Source: Prevotella sp.
Lineage (GTDB): Bacteria; Bacteroidota; Bacteroidia; Bacteroidales; Bacteroidaceae
NCBI GenBank assembly: GCA_017402445.1
Contig: JAFPME010000004.1
Span: 1 to 37,793, forward strand
Direction: 5' to 3'
DNA: 37,793 nt
The position numbers were made by a program, and so were the translations under genes. This document shows positions 8,682 to 16,930 of this stretch, one piece after another. The notes beneath the pieces were generated by a model. The model worked only from the letters and a program-made list of their open reading frames with translations. It made no database searches and was not told the origin of the DNA. Numbering within the stretch: the first letter of the stretch is position 1; the number at the start of each line of letters is the position of its first letter.

Positions 8682-9515
8682 ATGTTCCCAGCTGAGCCAG
8701 GTCCCATAGGCGTCTTTGATTCTGGCTACGGAGGCCTCACCATCCTGCACGGCATCCGCCAGCTCCTGCCCGAGTACGATTACATGTACCTCGGCGACAA
8801 TGCGCGTGCCCCATACGGCTCGCGCTCATTCGAAGTGGTGTACCAATTCACGCGCCAAGCCGTCCTCCGCCTCTTCGAGCGAGGCTGCCATCTGGTCATT
8901 CTCGGATGCAACACCGCCTCGGCCAAAGCGCTTCGCAGCATCCAGCAGCGCATTCTGCCCGAACTGGCACCCGACCGACGCGTGCTCGGCATCATTCGTC
9001 CCACGGCAGAAATCATCGGACAGCTCACGAAAACCCGCCATGTCGGCATCCTGGCCACCGAAGGCACCATCCGCAGCAAGAGCTACAACATGGAGATTCA
9101 GAAGCTCTGGCCCGACATCAGCGTCACCGGACAGGCCTGTCCCCTCTGGGCTGCCATCGTCGAAGCCAACGAAGCCGACTCTCCCGGAGCCGACTACTTC
9201 GTCAAGAAGCGCATCGACCAGCTCATGCGCCTCGATCCCGACATCGATGCCATCGTGCTCGGCTGCACCCACTACCCCCTTCTGATGAGCTCCATCGTCG
9301 CCCATGTGCCGCAGCATGTGCGCATCGTGCCGCAAGGCCAGTACGTAGCAGCCAGTCTGAGCGACTATCTGCAGCGTCATCCCGAAATGGAAAAGAAGCT
9401 GACCAAGCACGGACAGTGCCACTACCTGACCACCGAGAGCGAAGAAAAGTTCAAGGAAAACGCACAGATTTTCCTTCACGAACACATCAACGTACAGCAC
9501 ATCGACCTGGAATAG
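8682..9515 (+). CDS. murI: Glutamate racemase
   Basis: It interconverts L- and D-glutamate to supply D-Glu for peptidoglycan. The 277-residue protein shows all family hallmarks: the N-terminal FDSGYGGLT with Asp13, the first catalytic Cys in LGCNTASAKA (Cys76), and the second in LGCTHYPLL (Cys195). It is the last gene of the codirectional envelope run; the following promoter at 9620 starts a new unit. Placement of murI after bamA/skp is common in Bacteroidales. Confidence 0.96.
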   Translation: MFPAEPGPIGVFDSGYGGLTILHGIRQLLPEYDYMYLGDNARAPYGSRSFEVVYQFTRQAVLRLFERGCHLVILGCNTASAKALRSIQQRILPELAPDRRVLGIIRPTAEIIGQLTKTRHVGILATEGTIRSKSYNMEIQKLWPDISVTGQACPLWAAIVEANEADSPGADYFVKKRIDQLMRLDPDIDAIVLGCTHYPLLMSSIVAHVPQHVRIVPQGQYVAASLSDYLQRHPEMEKKLTKHGQCHYLTTESEEKFKENAQIFLHEHINVQHIDLE

Positions 9516-9619
9516 TCCCCATTTGTCCCGGACTATCCTGCTCTTTTTCTGCCCATTCCCGTCCAACTGCACTTTTTCCCGCATCTTACGGCATGACAAG
9601 GAGTTTTTTATTGTTTCCC

Positions 9620-9650
9620 TTTGCAGATTGGAAATAAATCGATAATTTTG
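9620..9650 (+). promoter_or_regulatory. Consensus promoter of the epimerase/PAP2 pair
   Basis: TTTG at 9620-9623, a 19-base spacer and TAATTTTG at 9643-9650 match the Bacteroidetes primary-sigma consensus exactly. The leader to ATG 9727 is about 70 bases. Confidence 0.75.
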
Positions 9651-9726
9651 CAGCAAACTTTCCGAACGACCGGAAACAGAGGCAACGAAACGATGCCCCT
9701 GCGGGGCGGTCATACAGAAGGCAGAT

Positions 9727-10722
9727 ATGGAGAAAATACTGATAACGGGAGCTTCCGGCTTCATCGGAAGCTTCATCGTGGAAGAAGCGCTCAGCCAAGG
9801 CATGGACGTCTGGGCTGCCGTGCGCCGCAGCAGTTCGCGCGAATGGCTGCAAGACGACCGCATCCACTTCCTGGAGCTGAACCTGTCCAGCGAGGAACAA
9901 CTGCGCCGACAGCTCGACGGCCACCAGTTCGACTATGTGGTGCATGCCGCGGGCGTGACCAAGTGCTTGCACAAAGCCGACTTCCACACCATCAACACCG
10001 AAGGAACCGAACACCTGGCCCACGCGCTCATCGCCACGCAAACGTCCCTCCGCAAGTTCGTCTACCTCAGTTCGCTCAGCGTCTTCGGTGCCATACGCGA
10101 ACAACAGCCCTACGAAGAAATCCGCGAAACGGACCGTCCGCAGCCCAACACCGCCTACGGTCAGAGCAAGCTCGAAGCCGAGCACTTCCTCAGCACGCTC
10201 ACCAACTTCCCCTGCGTGGTGCTGCGCCCCACCGGAGTCTACGGTCCGCGCGAGAAAGACTATTTCCTCATGGCCCAAAGCATCAAGCGCCATGTTGACT
10301 TCGCCGTAGGCTTCAAGCGTCAGGACATCACCTTCGTCTACGTGAAAGACGTCGTTCAGGCCGTCTTCCACGCCTTGCAGCGCGGAAAGCCCGGCCGCCA
10401 CTATTTCCTCAGCGACGGCGCCGTCTATCAGTCGGAGACCTTCAGCAACCTCATCCTCGACGAGATGGGCCACCCCTGGTGCCTGCGCATCAAGGCCCCG
10501 ATATGGGTTCTGCGCGTGGTCACCTTCTTCGGCGAGCACATCGGCCGCCTCACAGGCAGCATCACCGCCCTGAACAACGACAAGTACAACATTCTCAAAC
10601 AGCGCAACTGGCGCTGCGACATCCAGCCCGCGCGCCGCGAACTGGGCTACGAACCGCAGTACCCGCTGTCTCGCGGCGTCCGCGAGACCATCGCCTGGTA
10701 CCGTGAACACAAATGGCTATGA
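9727..10722 (+). CDS. NAD-dependent epimerase/dehydratase (extended SDR)
   Basis: The 331-residue protein has the Rossmann motif GASGFIG at residues 8-14, the Asn/Ala region HAAGVTK, a Ser-rich strand YLSSLSVFG, and the catalytic pair Tyr144/Lys148 in AYGQSK. RPTGVYGPRE and the downstream FVYVKDVVQA block are typical of nucleotide-sugar epimerases and related oxidoreductases. The substrate cannot be told from sequence. The gene is nearly contiguous with a membrane PAP2 enzyme (start four bases after its stop), suggesting a shared role in lipid or envelope glycan metabolism; that link is inference. Confidence 0.88.
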   Translation: MEKILITGASGFIGSFIVEEALSQGMDVWAAVRRSSSREWLQDDRIHFLELNLSSEEQLRRQLDGHQFDYVVHAAGVTKCLHKADFHTINTEGTEHLAHALIATQTSLRKFVYLSSLSVFGAIREQQPYEEIRETDRPQPNTAYGQSKLEAEHFLSTLTNFPCVVLRPTGVYGPREKDYFLMAQSIKRHVDFAVGFKRQDITFVYVKDVVQAVFHALQRGKPGRHYFLSDGAVYQSETFSNLILDEMGHPWCLRIKAPIWVLRVVTFFGEHIGRLTGSITALNNDKYNILKQRNWRCDIQPARRELGYEPQYPLSRGVRETIAWYREHKWL

Positions 10723-10726
10723 AGCA

Positions 10727-11689
10727 ATGAAACAACTGAAAGAACTGTTCTCCATCGAAAAAAAACCGTACAAGAACCTCTTCGCGCTCGAATGGGTGAC
10801 CGTCGGCTACGTGCTCTTCACGCTGATGCTCATTCTCTTCAGCGCAACACGGCTGCACAGCACCGAGGCCATGATCTGGGGGCGCGTCCGAATCGTGGCC
10901 ACCATGCTTGCCGTCTACGCCGTCTACCGCATGGTGCCGTGCCGTCTGACCCGCTTCATCCGCGTCGTCGTTCAGCTGTCACTGCTCTCGTGGTGGTACC
11001 CCGACACGTACGAGCTCAACCGCATCTTCCCCAACCTCGACCACGTCTTCGCCTCCGTCGAACAAGTCATCTTCGGTTTCCAGCCAGCACTCGCGTTTCC
11101 GCAGGCCATGCCCTGGCCGTGGTTCAGCGAGCTGATGGACCTGGGCTACGCGTCCTACTACCCGATGATAGCCGTCGTCACGCTCTTCTACTTCTTCTGC
11201 CGCTACCACGAGTTCCTGCGCGCCTCGTTCATCATCCTCACCTCTTTCTTCCTCTACTACCTCATCTTCGTCTTCGTGCCCGTTGTCGGACCCACGTTCT
11301 ACTATCAGGCTGTGGGCGTCGAAGAGATAGCACGCGGCGTCTTCGTCGACCTCGGAGCCTATTTCGAGACCCACCAGGAGTGCCTGCCCTCACCCGGATG
11401 GACCGACGGCTTCTTCTACTCACTCGTGGAGAACGCCAAGGAGGCGGGCGAGCGCCCCACGGCCGCTTTTCCCAGCAGCCACGTCGGCGTGTCCACCATC
11501 CTGATGCTGCTGGTCTGGCACACGCGCAACCGCCGTCTGTTCTACGTCCTGTTGCCGTTCTTCGTGCTGCTCTGTTTCTCCACGGTCTACATACAGGCCC
11601 ACTATGCCATCGACGCCTTCGCCGGTCTGCTCACGGGCGTAGCCATCTACTACCTGCTGTTCTGGATGACGAAGGAGATGAAGGAATAG
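10727..11689 (+). CDS. Integral membrane PAP2-superfamily enzyme
   Basis: The 320-residue protein has several hydrophobic segments and two clear PAP2 motifs: RPTAAFPSSHVG (Ser251/His252) and HYAID (His292, Asp296) followed by AFAGLLTG. The first PAP2 motif (Lys-x6-Arg-Pro) is not intact: the Lys before Arg243-Pro244 is only five residues upstream. That departure is also seen in inositol-phosphorylceramide-synthase-like and other phospho-lipid transferase members, so a transferase role in phospholipid or sphingolipid head groups is as likely as a phosphatase. I chose ATG 10727; the in-frame GTG 10703 would overlap the upstream gene. It is followed by a strong terminator. Confidence 0.82.
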   Translation: MKQLKELFSIEKKPYKNLFALEWVTVGYVLFTLMLILFSATRLHSTEAMIWGRVRIVATMLAVYAVYRMVPCRLTRFIRVVVQLSLLSWWYPDTYELNRIFPNLDHVFASVEQVIFGFQPALAFPQAMPWPWFSELMDLGYASYYPMIAVVTLFYFFCRYHEFLRASFIILTSFFLYYLIFVFVPVVGPTFYYQAVGVEEIARGVFVDLGAYFETHQECLPSPGWTDGFFYSLVENAKEAGERPTAAFPSSHVGVSTILMLLVWHTRNRRLFYVLLPFFVLLCFSTVYIQAHYAIDAFAGLLTGVAIYYLLFWMTKEMKE

Positions 11690-11760
11690 GCCCAGCGTCG
11701 CTGACCGAGCCCTGTCCGTGGGCAGCAACGGTCATCCGGCCCTTCGTCGGCCTCGCGGAC

Positions 11761-11811
11761 GAAAAGAGAGAGGGACCTCCCGCACCTTGCAGGAAGTCCC
11801 TCTCTCTTTTC
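11761..11811. terminator. Bidirectional terminator between convergent units
   Basis: A perfect 16-bp inverted repeat, GAAAAGAGAGAGGGAC at 11761-11776 and its complement at 11796-11811, encloses a 19-base loop. The A-rich left and T-rich right ends of the stem supply a U-tract in both directions. It lies between the + strand PAP2 gene and the minus-strand CoA-transferase gene and should stop both. Confidence 0.88.
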
Positions 11812-11834
11812 GTATGCTTGCGTCGCCGCCGCGA

Positions 11835-13343
11835 TTACTCCTTCACGTACTCGGCGAAGTCGGTCAGCTTCATGTCGCCCTTGCGAGCCAGCGTGTCGTG
11901 CATGGCAAAGGCAGCGGGCAGATTGTGGCGTGTGTGTCCGCCCTTGGCTATCTTCAAGTAGTCCCACAGCAGCTGCTTGTAGTCGGGGTGTACGCAGTTC
12001 TCGATGATGGTCTGAGCGCGCTGCACGGGGCTCTTGGCGCGCAGGTCGGCCACGCCCTGCTCGGTGATGATGACGTTCACGTCGTGCTCCGAGTGATCCT
12101 GGTGGCTGACGAAGGGTACGATGCTGGAGATGAGTCCGCCCTTAGCCGTCGACGGGCATGTGAAGATGGAGATGTATGCGTTGCGCTCGAAGTCGCCCGA
12201 GCCGCCGATGCCGTTCATCATCTTCACGCCGCTGATGTGCGTTGAGTTCACGTTGCCGTAGATGTCGCACTCGATGGCGGTGTTGATGGCGATGACGCCC
12301 AGTCGGCGGATAATCTCCGGACTGTTCGATATCTCGCTCTGGCGCAATGTCAGGTGGTTCTTGAAGTAGTCCATGTTGTCGTACACCTGCATCAGGCACT
12401 CGTTCGACACGGTGAGCGAGCAGGCCGAAGCGTCCTTCACGCGGCCGTGGAGCATCATGTCGATGACCGAGTTCTGAATCACCTCGGTGTAGATGTTGAA
12501 GTCGGGCACGTGCTTGTCCTGTCCCAGTGCGCCGAGAATAGCGTTGGCCGTAGAACCGACGCCGCTCTGCAGTGGCAGGAACTCCTTCGGAATGCGTCCG
12601 GCGTGCATTTCGTCCACAAGGAACTCAGCTGTCAGATAGCCGATGCGGTCGGTCACGGGGTCGCTGTCTTTGAAAGCGCGTGCCTCGTCGGGAATGTTGC
12701 ACTCCACGACGCCCACCAGCTTGTCCTTCGGCACCACCACGTAGGGCACGCCGATGCGGTCGCCTACATGCTCGATGGGGATAGCCTTGCGGTACGGTGG
12801 ATCCAGCGGCTCATACACGTCGTGAATGTACTTCGCATTGGGGTTGTGGAAGGAGTTCAGCTCCAGAATGACATGCTTGGCCAGCCGAGCTGCCGTGGGA
12901 GCGATGCCGCCTGCAGCTGTCAGGAACGCATGATACTCGTTGCCGCAGTCTTCGATGTCGCAGACTTCGAGGATGGCCCAGTCAATGTCTCCGTAGAAAC
13001 CGTAGCGCAGCTCCTGTGCCATGTGGCTCAGATGGAGGTCGTTGTACGGAATCTCTCCGAGGTTCACATGCTTGCGGAAGTCGGGGTTCGTCGTGTAGGG
13101 AGCGCGGTACTTGATGGCCTGTGCTGCTGCCAGGTCACCATCGGTGCTCTGACCCGTCGAGGCTCCGGTGAAGATACCCACTTTGAACTCGCGTCCAGCC
13201 TCGTGTTCCTTCACCGCAATCTTGGCCAGCTCCTTCGTGACGGCCTTGGCCACACCGGCGGGTGTAAATCCACTGAGTGCCAGGTTCTCATTGTGTTTAA
13301 TCAAAGCTGCTGCTTCGGCAGCTGTCATTCGTGTATAAGCCAT
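11835..13343 (-). CDS. Acetyl-CoA hydrolase/transferase family (succinate CoA-transferase-like)
   Basis: The 502-residue product opens with MTAAEAAALIKHNENLALSGF and has GxTGAS-like IFTGASTGQS, the LQSGVGSTANAIL block, QSEISNSPE, ECDIYGNVNSTH and the family hallmark GIGGSGDF. These match the succinyl-CoA:acetate CoA-transferase/acetyl-CoA hydrolase family, which moves CoA between short organic acids. In a fermenting, succinate/acetate-producing Bacteroidales this would link succinyl-CoA and acetate pools; the precise donor is inferred. I chose ATG at 13343; the upstream in-frame start at 13373 falls in the -7 box. It stands alone on the minus strand with its own promoter and terminator. Confidence 0.92.
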   Translation of the reverse strand: MAYTRMTAAEAAALIKHNENLALSGFTPAGVAKAVTKELAKIAVKEHEAGREFKVGIFTGASTGQSTDGDLAAAQAIKYRAPYTTNPDFRKHVNLGEIPYNDLHLSHMAQELRYGFYGDIDWAILEVCDIEDCGNEYHAFLTAAGGIAPTAARLAKHVILELNSFHNPNAKYIHDVYEPLDPPYRKAIPIEHVGDRIGVPYVVVPKDKLVGVVECNIPDEARAFKDSDPVTDRIGYLTAEFLVDEMHAGRIPKEFLPLQSGVGSTANAILGALGQDKHVPDFNIYTEVIQNSVIDMMLHGRVKDASACSLTVSNECLMQVYDNMDYFKNHLTLRQSEISNSPEIIRRLGVIAINTAIECDIYGNVNSTHISGVKMMNGIGGSGDFERNAYISIFTCPSTAKGGLISSIVPFVSHQDHSEHDVNVIITEQGVADLRAKSPVQRAQTIIENCVHPDYKQLLWDYLKIAKGGHTRHNLPAAFAMHDTLARKGDMKLTDFAEYVKE

Positions 13344-13370
13344 AATATAATGATGATTAGATGTTGGGCG

Positions 13371-13402
13371 CAAAGGTAGTGAGTTTTTCTGATTTGGCGA
13401 AA
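13371..13402 (-). promoter_or_regulatory. Promoter of the CoA-transferase gene
   Basis: On the minus strand TACCTTTG occupies 13378-13371, with TTTC (13402-13399) 20 bases upstream in place of TTTG. The leader before the ATG at 13343 would be about 20 bases. Confidence 0.6.
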
Positions 13403-13488
13403 AGAAAACTCATTTATTTTCGTTTTATGCCCGTCCTTTCGCGAAACATTCACTACTCCACTCATCCACGTCAGAATTCTCCAGCCGC

Positions 13489-13902
13489 TTATTTCGCTTT
13501 GTAGTCATAGAAAAAGTTCACATCTTCAAGTTCCGCCGTCGGGAACCGGTACGTGTACTCCACGTCCTTGGGTGACTGTTTCTTCACGGCCTCCACAATC
13601 TTCGCAATGTGCTCGGCGCTGAGTTTCTTCATGTTGATCTGGCACGGCTCTCCCATTTCGCCGTTGTAATCCAGGAAGATGTGGCCATCCTCCTCCTTCA
13701 TGACGAGCGGTTCCTGCTGTTCCTCCTGGGGCCGGCAGCCAATGTTGTAATTGTCAGGCGCTGCCATGACGCCGTCAATGAGGATTCCCACTCGCAGTTC
13801 CTCGCACGTCAGCGTACGTTCTCCTTTGAAAGGAAAAAGGCGGGAAAAAGAATGCCAAACGACTGTTTCCCACGTGACAGCAGGAAGCGACAGCGCTGCC
13901 AT
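13489..13902 (-). CDS. Unrecognised small protein, start uncertain
   Basis: A minus-strand frame ends at 13489 with a charged, plausible protein-like C-terminal half (EEDGHIFLDYNGE, LSAEHIAKIVEAVKKQ, FFYDYKAK). From ATG 13902 it has 137 residues; a GTG at 13929 lies inside a 22-bp tandem repeat and is unlikely. ATG 13767 would give a 92-residue version that excludes the doubtful N-terminal part (LSLPAVTWETVVWHSFSRL). There is no signal peptide, no recognised domain and no clear promoter. It may be a real small cytoplasmic protein, or a 5'-damaged remnant. I assign no function. Confidence 0.45.
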   Translation of the reverse strand: MAALSLPAVTWETVVWHSFSRLFPFKGERTLTCEELRVGILIDGVMAAPDNYNIGCRPQEEQQEPLVMKEEDGHIFLDYNGEMGEPCQINMKKLSAEHIAKIVEAVKKQSPKDVEYTYRFPTAELEDVNFFYDYKAK

Positions 13903-13904
13903 TT

Positions 13905-13992
13905 CAGTGAAATTGCCCGGTAATATCACTGAAATTGCGCAGCAAAATCACTGAAAATGCAGCGCAAAATCAGTGAAATGTCACCTCAACGC
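13905..13992. repeat. Four-unit tandem repeat, 22-bp period
   Basis: Units at 13905-13926, 13927-13948, 13949-13970 and 13971-13992 each begin CA[G/C]TGAAA. The middle two are nearly identical (CACTGAAATTGC... and CACTGAAAATGC..., both ending AAAAT). The outer two are degenerate. The spacing is close to two helical turns. It sits between divergent genes. Confidence 0.75.
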
Positions 13993-14111
13993 GCGCCTTC
14001 CGGCACTTCTTCGACGTCCTTTTGCCAACACAGCAAGGGCCCCTTGGCAGCGCTTGCAGGGCGTCAGCGACAAAAAAGCGCCGTTTTCTGACTATTCTCG
14101 AATAATTTTCT

Positions 14112-14119
14112 TACCTTTG
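14112..14119 (+). promoter_or_regulatory. Promoter -7 box of the LTA-synthase-like gene
   Basis: TACCTTTG at 14112-14119 fits the -7 consensus; the -33 region is degenerate (TCTG at 14087-14090). The roughly 90-base leader contains a perfect GC hairpin, GCGCCG (14138-14143) and CGGCGC (14147-14152) with a 3-base loop. Confidence 0.55.
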
Positions 14120-14219
14120 CACAACCATCGCCAAGCAGCGCCGCTACGGCGCGTTCGCGGCGCGACGGCACGCCTTCCGGCTGTTCGGACGGCACGACTC
14201 TCAAACCCAATCTTTCCAC

Positions 14220-16181
14220 ATGAGGATGAAACGAAACCGATTCTTCAAGACCGTAGCCTTCCTGTTGGGCATCCATGCCTGCGGACTGTTAGTGCTGTCG
14301 CTGTTCCGGCTGGTTCAGTATGTGAGCCTCCGCAGCATGGTGGGCGCCACGGACGCCAGCGCGTCGATGGCCTTCGTCAGGGGCGTATGGTTCGACAACG
14401 TAGTGGCTTGCTACCTGATGGTGGTCCCGATGGCCGTGGTGCTCGCGTGCGCCGCGCTGGGCTGCTACCGCGGGTGGCTGCGCCGTGCCGCGAGCGCGTG
14501 GTTCTGCGTGCTCTATCCTGTGCTCTTCATGGCCTCTGCGGCCAACATCCCCTACTTTGCCTATTTCTTCAAGAACATCAACTCGTCCATCTTCGACTGG
14601 TTCGGCTACACCGGCACCACGGCCGGCATGGTGTTCCAGGAGAAGTCGTACTGGTTCTACATCGCGCTCTTCTTCGTCCTGACGGCACTGTTCGTCGCAG
14701 CCATGGTGGCATGGCGCAGGCACATGGACCGAATCATCGGAACCGAACGCGAACACCGCACCAGCTGGCCGCAGGCGGCACTGCGACTGGCGGCCACAGC
14801 AGCCCTGGTCGGCCTGTGCGTCTTCGGCATCCGCGGCCGCACGGGCTACAATCCCATCAAGGTCAGCCAGGCCTACTACTGCGATGACCCCTTCCTGAAC
14901 CAGCTCGGCATCAATCCGGCCTTCAACCTGCTCACCAGCGTCCTGGACGACCGACGCTCCGAGAACGCCGAACTGCACCTGATGGACTACGGCGAGGCCG
15001 TCGGCAAGGCGCGCCGCGGGCTGAACATCACGAGCAGGGTGGACTCGCTCCACGTGCTCCGCCGCCAGATGGCAGCGGCCGACAGCAGCGCCATGCGCCC
15101 CCTGCCGAACGTTGTCTTCATCCTGATGGAGTCCATGTCGTCGGCATTCCTGGGCCGCGGGCTCACACCCGTGCTCGACAGCCTGAGCCGCCGTTCGCTC
15201 TTCTTCAGCAACTTCTACTCGGCCGGCATCCACACAAACCACGGCATGACGGCCACGCTCTACTCCTTTCCGGCCCTGATGAAGCGCAACCTGATGAAAG
15301 GCACGGTGACGCCTCACCGCGATGGCATCCCCACGGTGCTCAAGGCCAACGGCTACCACAACCTGTTCTTCATGACCCACGAGGCCCAGTACGACAACAT
15401 GAACGCCTTCTTCCGCACAAACGGCTACGACGACATCTACGCACAGGAGGACTATCCGCGCGAAGAGGTCGTCAACAGCTTCGGCGTGTCGGACCATTTC
15501 CTCTTCGACTTCGCCCTCGACAAGCTGCGCCAGCTGCCCACGACCGGCGCTGCCACTGGCGGCACGCAGCGCCACACGCCCTTCATGGCCACCATCCTGA
15601 CCATCAGCAACCATCCGCCCTACATCGTGCCCGAGTGGTTCCACCCCCGCACGAAGGACCCCGAGACGCAGATCGTGGAGTATGCCGACTGGTGCATCGG
15701 CGACTTCCTGCGCAAGGCCGCGCGCGAACCGTGGTACGACAACACGCTCTTCGTGGTGCAGGCCGACCACGGAAAACTGGTGGGCGACGTGGACTCGGAG
15801 CTGCCTCAGTCGTACAACCACATTCCGCTGATGATTTTCGGCCGCGGCATCGAGCCCCGCACCTACGACGGACTGGGCATGCAGGTGGACGTCATGCCCA
15901 CGCTGCTGGGCCTGCTGGGCCTGAGCTACACCTACGACGGCTTCGGCGTGGACCTGCTTCGCGAGTCGCGGCCGATGGTGTTCTACTCGGCCGACGACCA
16001 AGTGGTGGCTCGCGACAGCAGCCGCTACTTCATCTACACGCCGAAGCTGCAGAAGAGTTTCTGCTACGAGTGCCTGCCTGACGGTCGTCTGCGCGAGAGC
16101 CGCGAGGATAGCGCCTTTAGCCGTCTGCGCGACTACGTGTTCTCCATGATTCAGACAGCCGAGTTCGTCTTCCGTCACTGA
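14220..16181 (+). CDS. LTA synthase-like membrane phospho-head-group transferase (sulfatase fold)
   Basis: The 653-residue protein has about five N-terminal membrane spans and then an extracytoplasmic alkaline-phosphatase/sulfatase-fold domain. PNVVFILMESMSS carries the metal-binding Glu. The HTNHGMTAT segment supplies the probable nucleophile Thr344 (GMT aligned with the LtaS GKT), and VVQADHGKL holds the metal-binding Asp-His. The family transfers phosphoglycerol or phosphoethanolamine from phospholipid to an envelope acceptor. In a Gram-negative Bacteroidales the acceptor is not teichoic acid and is unknown. ATG 14220 and ATG 14226 are both possible starts. It is monocistronic, with its own promoter and terminator. 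Confidence 0.9.
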   Translation: MRMKRNRFFKTVAFLLGIHACGLLVLSLFRLVQYVSLRSMVGATDASASMAFVRGVWFDNVVACYLMVVPMAVVLACAALGCYRGWLRRAASAWFCVLYPVLFMASAANIPYFAYFFKNINSSIFDWFGYTGTTAGMVFQEKSYWFYIALFFVLTALFVAAMVAWRRHMDRIIGTEREHRTSWPQAALRLAATAALVGLCVFGIRGRTGYNPIKVSQAYYCDDPFLNQLGINPAFNLLTSVLDDRRSENAELHLMDYGEAVGKARRGLNITSRVDSLHVLRRQMAAADSSAMRPLPNVVFILMESMSSAFLGRGLTPVLDSLSRRSLFFSNFYSAGIHTNHGMTATLYSFPALMKRNLMKGTVTPHRDGIPTVLKANGYHNLFFMTHEAQYDNMNAFFRTNGYDDIYAQEDYPREEVVNSFGVSDHFLFDFALDKLRQLPTTGAATGGTQRHTPFMATILTISNHPPYIVPEWFHPRTKDPETQIVEYADWCIGDFLRKAAREPWYDNTLFVVQADHGKLVGDVDSELPQSYNHIPLMIFGRGIEPRTYDGLGMQVDVMPTLLGLLGLSYTYDGFGVDLLRESRPMVFYSADDQVVARDSSRYFIYTPKLQKSFCYECLPDGRLRESREDSAFSRLRDYVFSMIQTAEFVFRH

Positions 16182-16238
16182 AAACTGCTGCCTTCCTTCC
16201 TATACTTTTATATATTTAACGTGCGAACTTTGCGTCGC

Positions 16239-16276
16239 AAAACCGGAGCTTCCGATGCGAAAGCCCCGGTTTTTTT
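16239..16276 (+). terminator. Rho-independent terminator after the LTA-synthase-like gene
   Basis: AAACCGG (16240-16246) pairs with CCGGTTT (16266-16272), extended by GCTT/AAGC with one mismatch, followed by a run of T. A GAACTTTG sequence just upstream resembles a -7 box, so a very short independent transcript is also conceivable. Confidence 0.75.
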
Positions 16277-16347
16277 ATGCCGGTGCGACACTTTCAGAAG
16301 GTGCCGTTCGTCTTTGTCGTGCTATCGGGGCAGTGTCGTAAGAACCC

Positions 16348-16701
16348 GGAGCGAAGCCTAACATGCCCATTGGTGCGTTCAGCGACTACCCATACCAACT
16401 GCAAGAGACGACAATTGCTGCAGGAGAGACGCTCACCCTCTACACAGACGGACTGACGGAGGCGCTCAATGCCGAGCACCAGCTGTTCGGGCGCAAACGT
16501 GCCATGCAGCTGATAGCCCGCTGCAGCGGCATGACTGCCAAGGAAATAGTGGACACTGTGGTCGACGAGGTGACACAATATGCCGAACAGACCGAGCAGA
16601 GCGATGACGTGACGCTTCTCTCCATCTGCTACAAGCCTGACCACCCGAAAGCGCCCAAGCCCCATTCTTCCGAACAGATGACTAAAGATAACATCGACTA
16701 A
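16348..16701 (+). pseudogene. C-terminal remnant of a SpoIIE-type phosphatase gene
   Basis: The frame from about 16348 encodes the last ~115 residues of a SpoIIE/PP2C-type phosphatase: NMPIGAFSDYPY, LTLYTDGLTEALNAEHQLFG and the terminal metal-binding block TEQSDDVTLLSI. It aligns with the C-terminal parts of both intact phosphatases in this window and is closer to the minus-strand one (HQLFGKKR, EQSDDLTMLAI). Everything upstream is missing: no sensor, no VGGDLYD or GDVSGKG motifs, and an in-frame TAA stands at 16342. The piece cannot be catalytic. It is probably the leftover of a deletion or failed duplication. Confidence 0.82.
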
Positions 16702-16822
16702 CTCACTATGCTTCCGCCGATGAAAGCGGCTATCTTCCCTTACCTCCTTCTATCTTCTAAAGATGCGAAACATGTCTTATTACAATTTAATTAATAGATT
16801 ACCTTTAAAAAAACAATTTTTT

Positions 16823-16854
16823 TTTGGTAAGAACCAACTTTTTTTTTAATTTTG
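16823..16854 (+). promoter_or_regulatory. Consensus promoter of the PAP2/SpoIIE/STAS operon
   Basis: TTTG at 16823-16826, a 20-base spacer and TAATTTTG at 16847-16854 give a full consensus match in an A/T-rich region. The leader to ATG 16931 is about 70 bases. Confidence 0.75.
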
Positions 16855-16930
16855 CGTGCAAATAAGAAGATTGCGTGACTCACGACTGAAGAGATTCATC
16901 ATGATTCTGTCCTAAACTATCGAAAGAAAG

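Noticed and set aside
14289-16178. A 629-codon open frame on the minus strand
   Set aside because: It lies entirely antisense to the LTA-synthase-like gene and reads as Ala/Val/His/Arg-rich sequence without domains, a typical shadow in high-GC coding DNA.
16363-16701. The phosphatase remnant as a functional small gene
   Set aside because: It lacks the first metal-binding motifs and has no promoter of its own that I can identify; the match is only to the C-terminal end of the family.
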